From: Oceanospirillaceae bacterium | Lineage (GTDB): Bacteria > Pseudomonadota > Gammaproteobacteria > Pseudomonadales > Balneatricaceae | Assembly: GCA_024640955.1 (NCBI GenBank) | Contig: JAHEDZ010000001.1 | Coordinates: 85,393-149,392 of the forward strand | Length of the DNA: 64,000 nt | Direction: 5' to 3' | In this document: piece after piece, positions 63,032 through 64,000 of the stretch | How the letters are laid out: each line of letters begins with the position of its first letter | How positions within the stretch are numbered: the first letter of the stretch is position 1 | Position numbers and translations under genes: made by a program | The notes under the pieces: generated by a model | The model's input: only the letters and a program-made list of their open reading frames with translations | Database searches by the model: none | What the model was told of the DNA's origin: nothing

Positions 63032-63799
63032 CTATTCGTGATCCCGGGTGAAAACCCAGGTGTCACCCTCTGACATCGCCTCATTAAAGCGGTAGCCCTC
63101 GTAGTCGAACGCCTTTAGCTGCTCCGGCTGCTCTACACGCTTGTCAATGATGTAGCGCGCCATCAAACCGCGCGCCTTCTTTGCCCAGAAACTGATGATC
63201 TTGTACTGACCATTTTTCTGATCTTTGAATACCGGTGTAATCAACCGTCCGTTAAGCTTTTTCGGCTGTACTGATTTGAAGTATTCGTTGGAGGCTAGAT
63301 TTACCACCACATCATCGCTCTGTAGTTCACTGTTGATCCGATCGGTTATCGCCGAGCCCCAGTAAGCGTAGAGTGTTTTTCCTTTTTCTGTGGTCAAACT
63401 GGTGCCCATTTCCAGACGGTAGGGTTGCATCAGATCCAGTGGTTTTAGCAATCCATAAAGGCCCGATAGAATGCGCAGGTGAGACTGCGCGTACTCGAGA
63501 TCCGCTTCGCTCAGTGAATCTGCATCCAAACCCGTGTACACATCTCCCTTGAAGGCCAGCAGCGCTTGACGAGCATTCTCTTGCGTATGCTTCGGTGTCC
63601 AACCTTGGTAACGGGCAACGTTGAGCGCAGCCAACTTGTCGCTCAGCTTCATCAGGTCGGCGATATCCTGGGGCGCTTTTTCACGCAGCACATCAATCAG
63701 TGGCGCAGCTTGCGCTGTAAACTCCGGCTGACTGTGGGTTTCAGTAATTGGTGGGGTTTCGAAGTCTAGGGTTTTCGCAGGCGAAAGCAGTACTAACAT
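63032..63799 (-). CDS. yaaA: Peroxide stress protein YaaA (DUF328)
   Basis: 255 residues beginning [14 protein letters not shown], which matches the YaaA family from its first residue. Other blocks are [18 protein letters not shown]-like [31 protein letters not shown] and [18 protein letters not shown]. In E. coli YaaA lowers free iron during peroxide stress and binds DNA. It converges with the hybrid kinase. No clear ribosome-binding site. Confidence 0.93.
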   Translation of the reverse strand: MLVLLSPAKTLDFETPPITETHSQPEFTAQAAPLIDVLREKAPQDIADLMKLSDKLAALNVARYQGWTPKHTQENARQALLAFKGDVYTGLDADSLSEADLEYAQSHLRILSGLYGLLKPLDLMQPYRLEMGTSLTTEKGKTLYAYWGSAITDRINSELQSDDVVVNLASNEYFKSVQPKKLNGRLITPVFKDQKNGQYKIISFWAKKARGLMARYIIDKRVEQPEQLKAFDYEGYRFNEAMSEGDTWVFTRDHE

Positions 63800-63934
63800 C
63801 AGTTCAAAATCTCATTGCATTAATGCCTATAGACTAATGCTTTACGACCTCAGACTGAAGTGGATCAGCAATATTGCCGCCGCATTACGCCGAATTATCG
63901 ACTGTGCAGGGCGCTGCCAGCCGAGACGGCCCTT

Positions 63935-64000
63935 TAACTGCGCCGCGCCTTACGAATCTGAATGACGCGCACTGTTGCGGCCAAAGCCGAACCCACCACA
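63935..64000 (-). CDS. Possible C-terminal fragment of a gene running off the window
   Basis: In the frame ending TAA at 63935-63937 the minus strand reads GSALAATVRVIQIRKARRS, a hydrophobic stretch with a basic tail. It could be a small membrane protein cut by the window edge. Too short to identify. The 135 bases between it and yaaA (63800-63934) show nothing else. Confidence 0.3.

Overview
This window reads as core chromosome of a marine-type gamma-proteobacterium, most likely of the Oceanospirillales/Pseudomonas side of the class (an Oceanospirillaceae-like organism is my inference). The support is gene order rather than any single gene: nudJ-mnmA-hflD-purB, cspD/clpS-clpA/infA-ate-aat-trxB/ftsK-lolA-rarA-crcB-serS, nrdA-nrdB-ferredoxin, lpxH-ppiB/glnS-cysS and tRNAs-tig-clpP-clpX are all arranged much as in that group. 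Other group markers are the large (about 535 aa) isocitrate lyase, RoxA, HflD, MiaE and AcnB. I see no prophage, integron, insertion sequence or CRISPR array.

Layout. 0-10.5 kb is metabolic and mixed: an MFS carrier, a fused RimB-like/RimK protein, a QuiC-type 3-dehydroshikimate dehydratase, isocitrate lyase, the ribosomal oxygenase RoxA, a GNAT, a DedA membrane protein and a GlcG-family protein, followed by a chemoreceptor remnant. 10.9-16.6 kb carries RNA modification and purine genes (trmJ, purB, hflD, mnmA, nudJ, moaE, rluE). 16.6-30.3 kb is the protein-turnover and cell-division block (cspD, clpS, clpA, infA, ate, aat, trxB, ftsK, lolA, rarA, crcB, serS, a Ubi hydroxylase). 30.4-33.9 kb is envelope quality control (DegQ-like protease, SPOR-like lipoprotein) and an H-NOX/HnoK nitric-oxide sensor pair. 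34-38 kb is class Ia ribonucleotide reductase behind two NrdR boxes. 38-45 kb holds a patatin, acetoacetyl-CoA synthetase, a KfrA-like pseudogene with two amber codons, and aconitase B. 45-51 kb has miaE, a very large hybrid sensor kinase and an HD-GYP response regulator. 51-61 kb is lpxH, ppiB, glnS, a lipoprotein, cysS, four tRNAs, tig, clpP and clpX. The right end has a second hybrid kinase and yaaA.

Functional links. AcnB and AceA belong to the TCA/glyoxylate cycle, and acetoacetyl-CoA synthetase also feeds acetyl-CoA. ClpS, ClpA, Aat and Ate form the N-degron route, with ClpP-ClpX further right. RoxA, RimK, RluE, TrmJ, MnmA and MiaE make a notable concentration of ribosome and tRNA modification enzymes. 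Three sensor kinases, an H-NOX and an HD-GYP protein suggest NO and c-di-GMP signalling.

The most interesting non-genic signal is a family of REP-like palindromic elements scattered between genes in at least six places. Other items worth checking are a pair of perfect inverted DnaA boxes before the patatin gene, a structured element before miaE, three decayed genes, and a synteny break where lon would be expected after clpX. I did not find a convincing wholly new system; most of the window is conserved housekeeping DNA.
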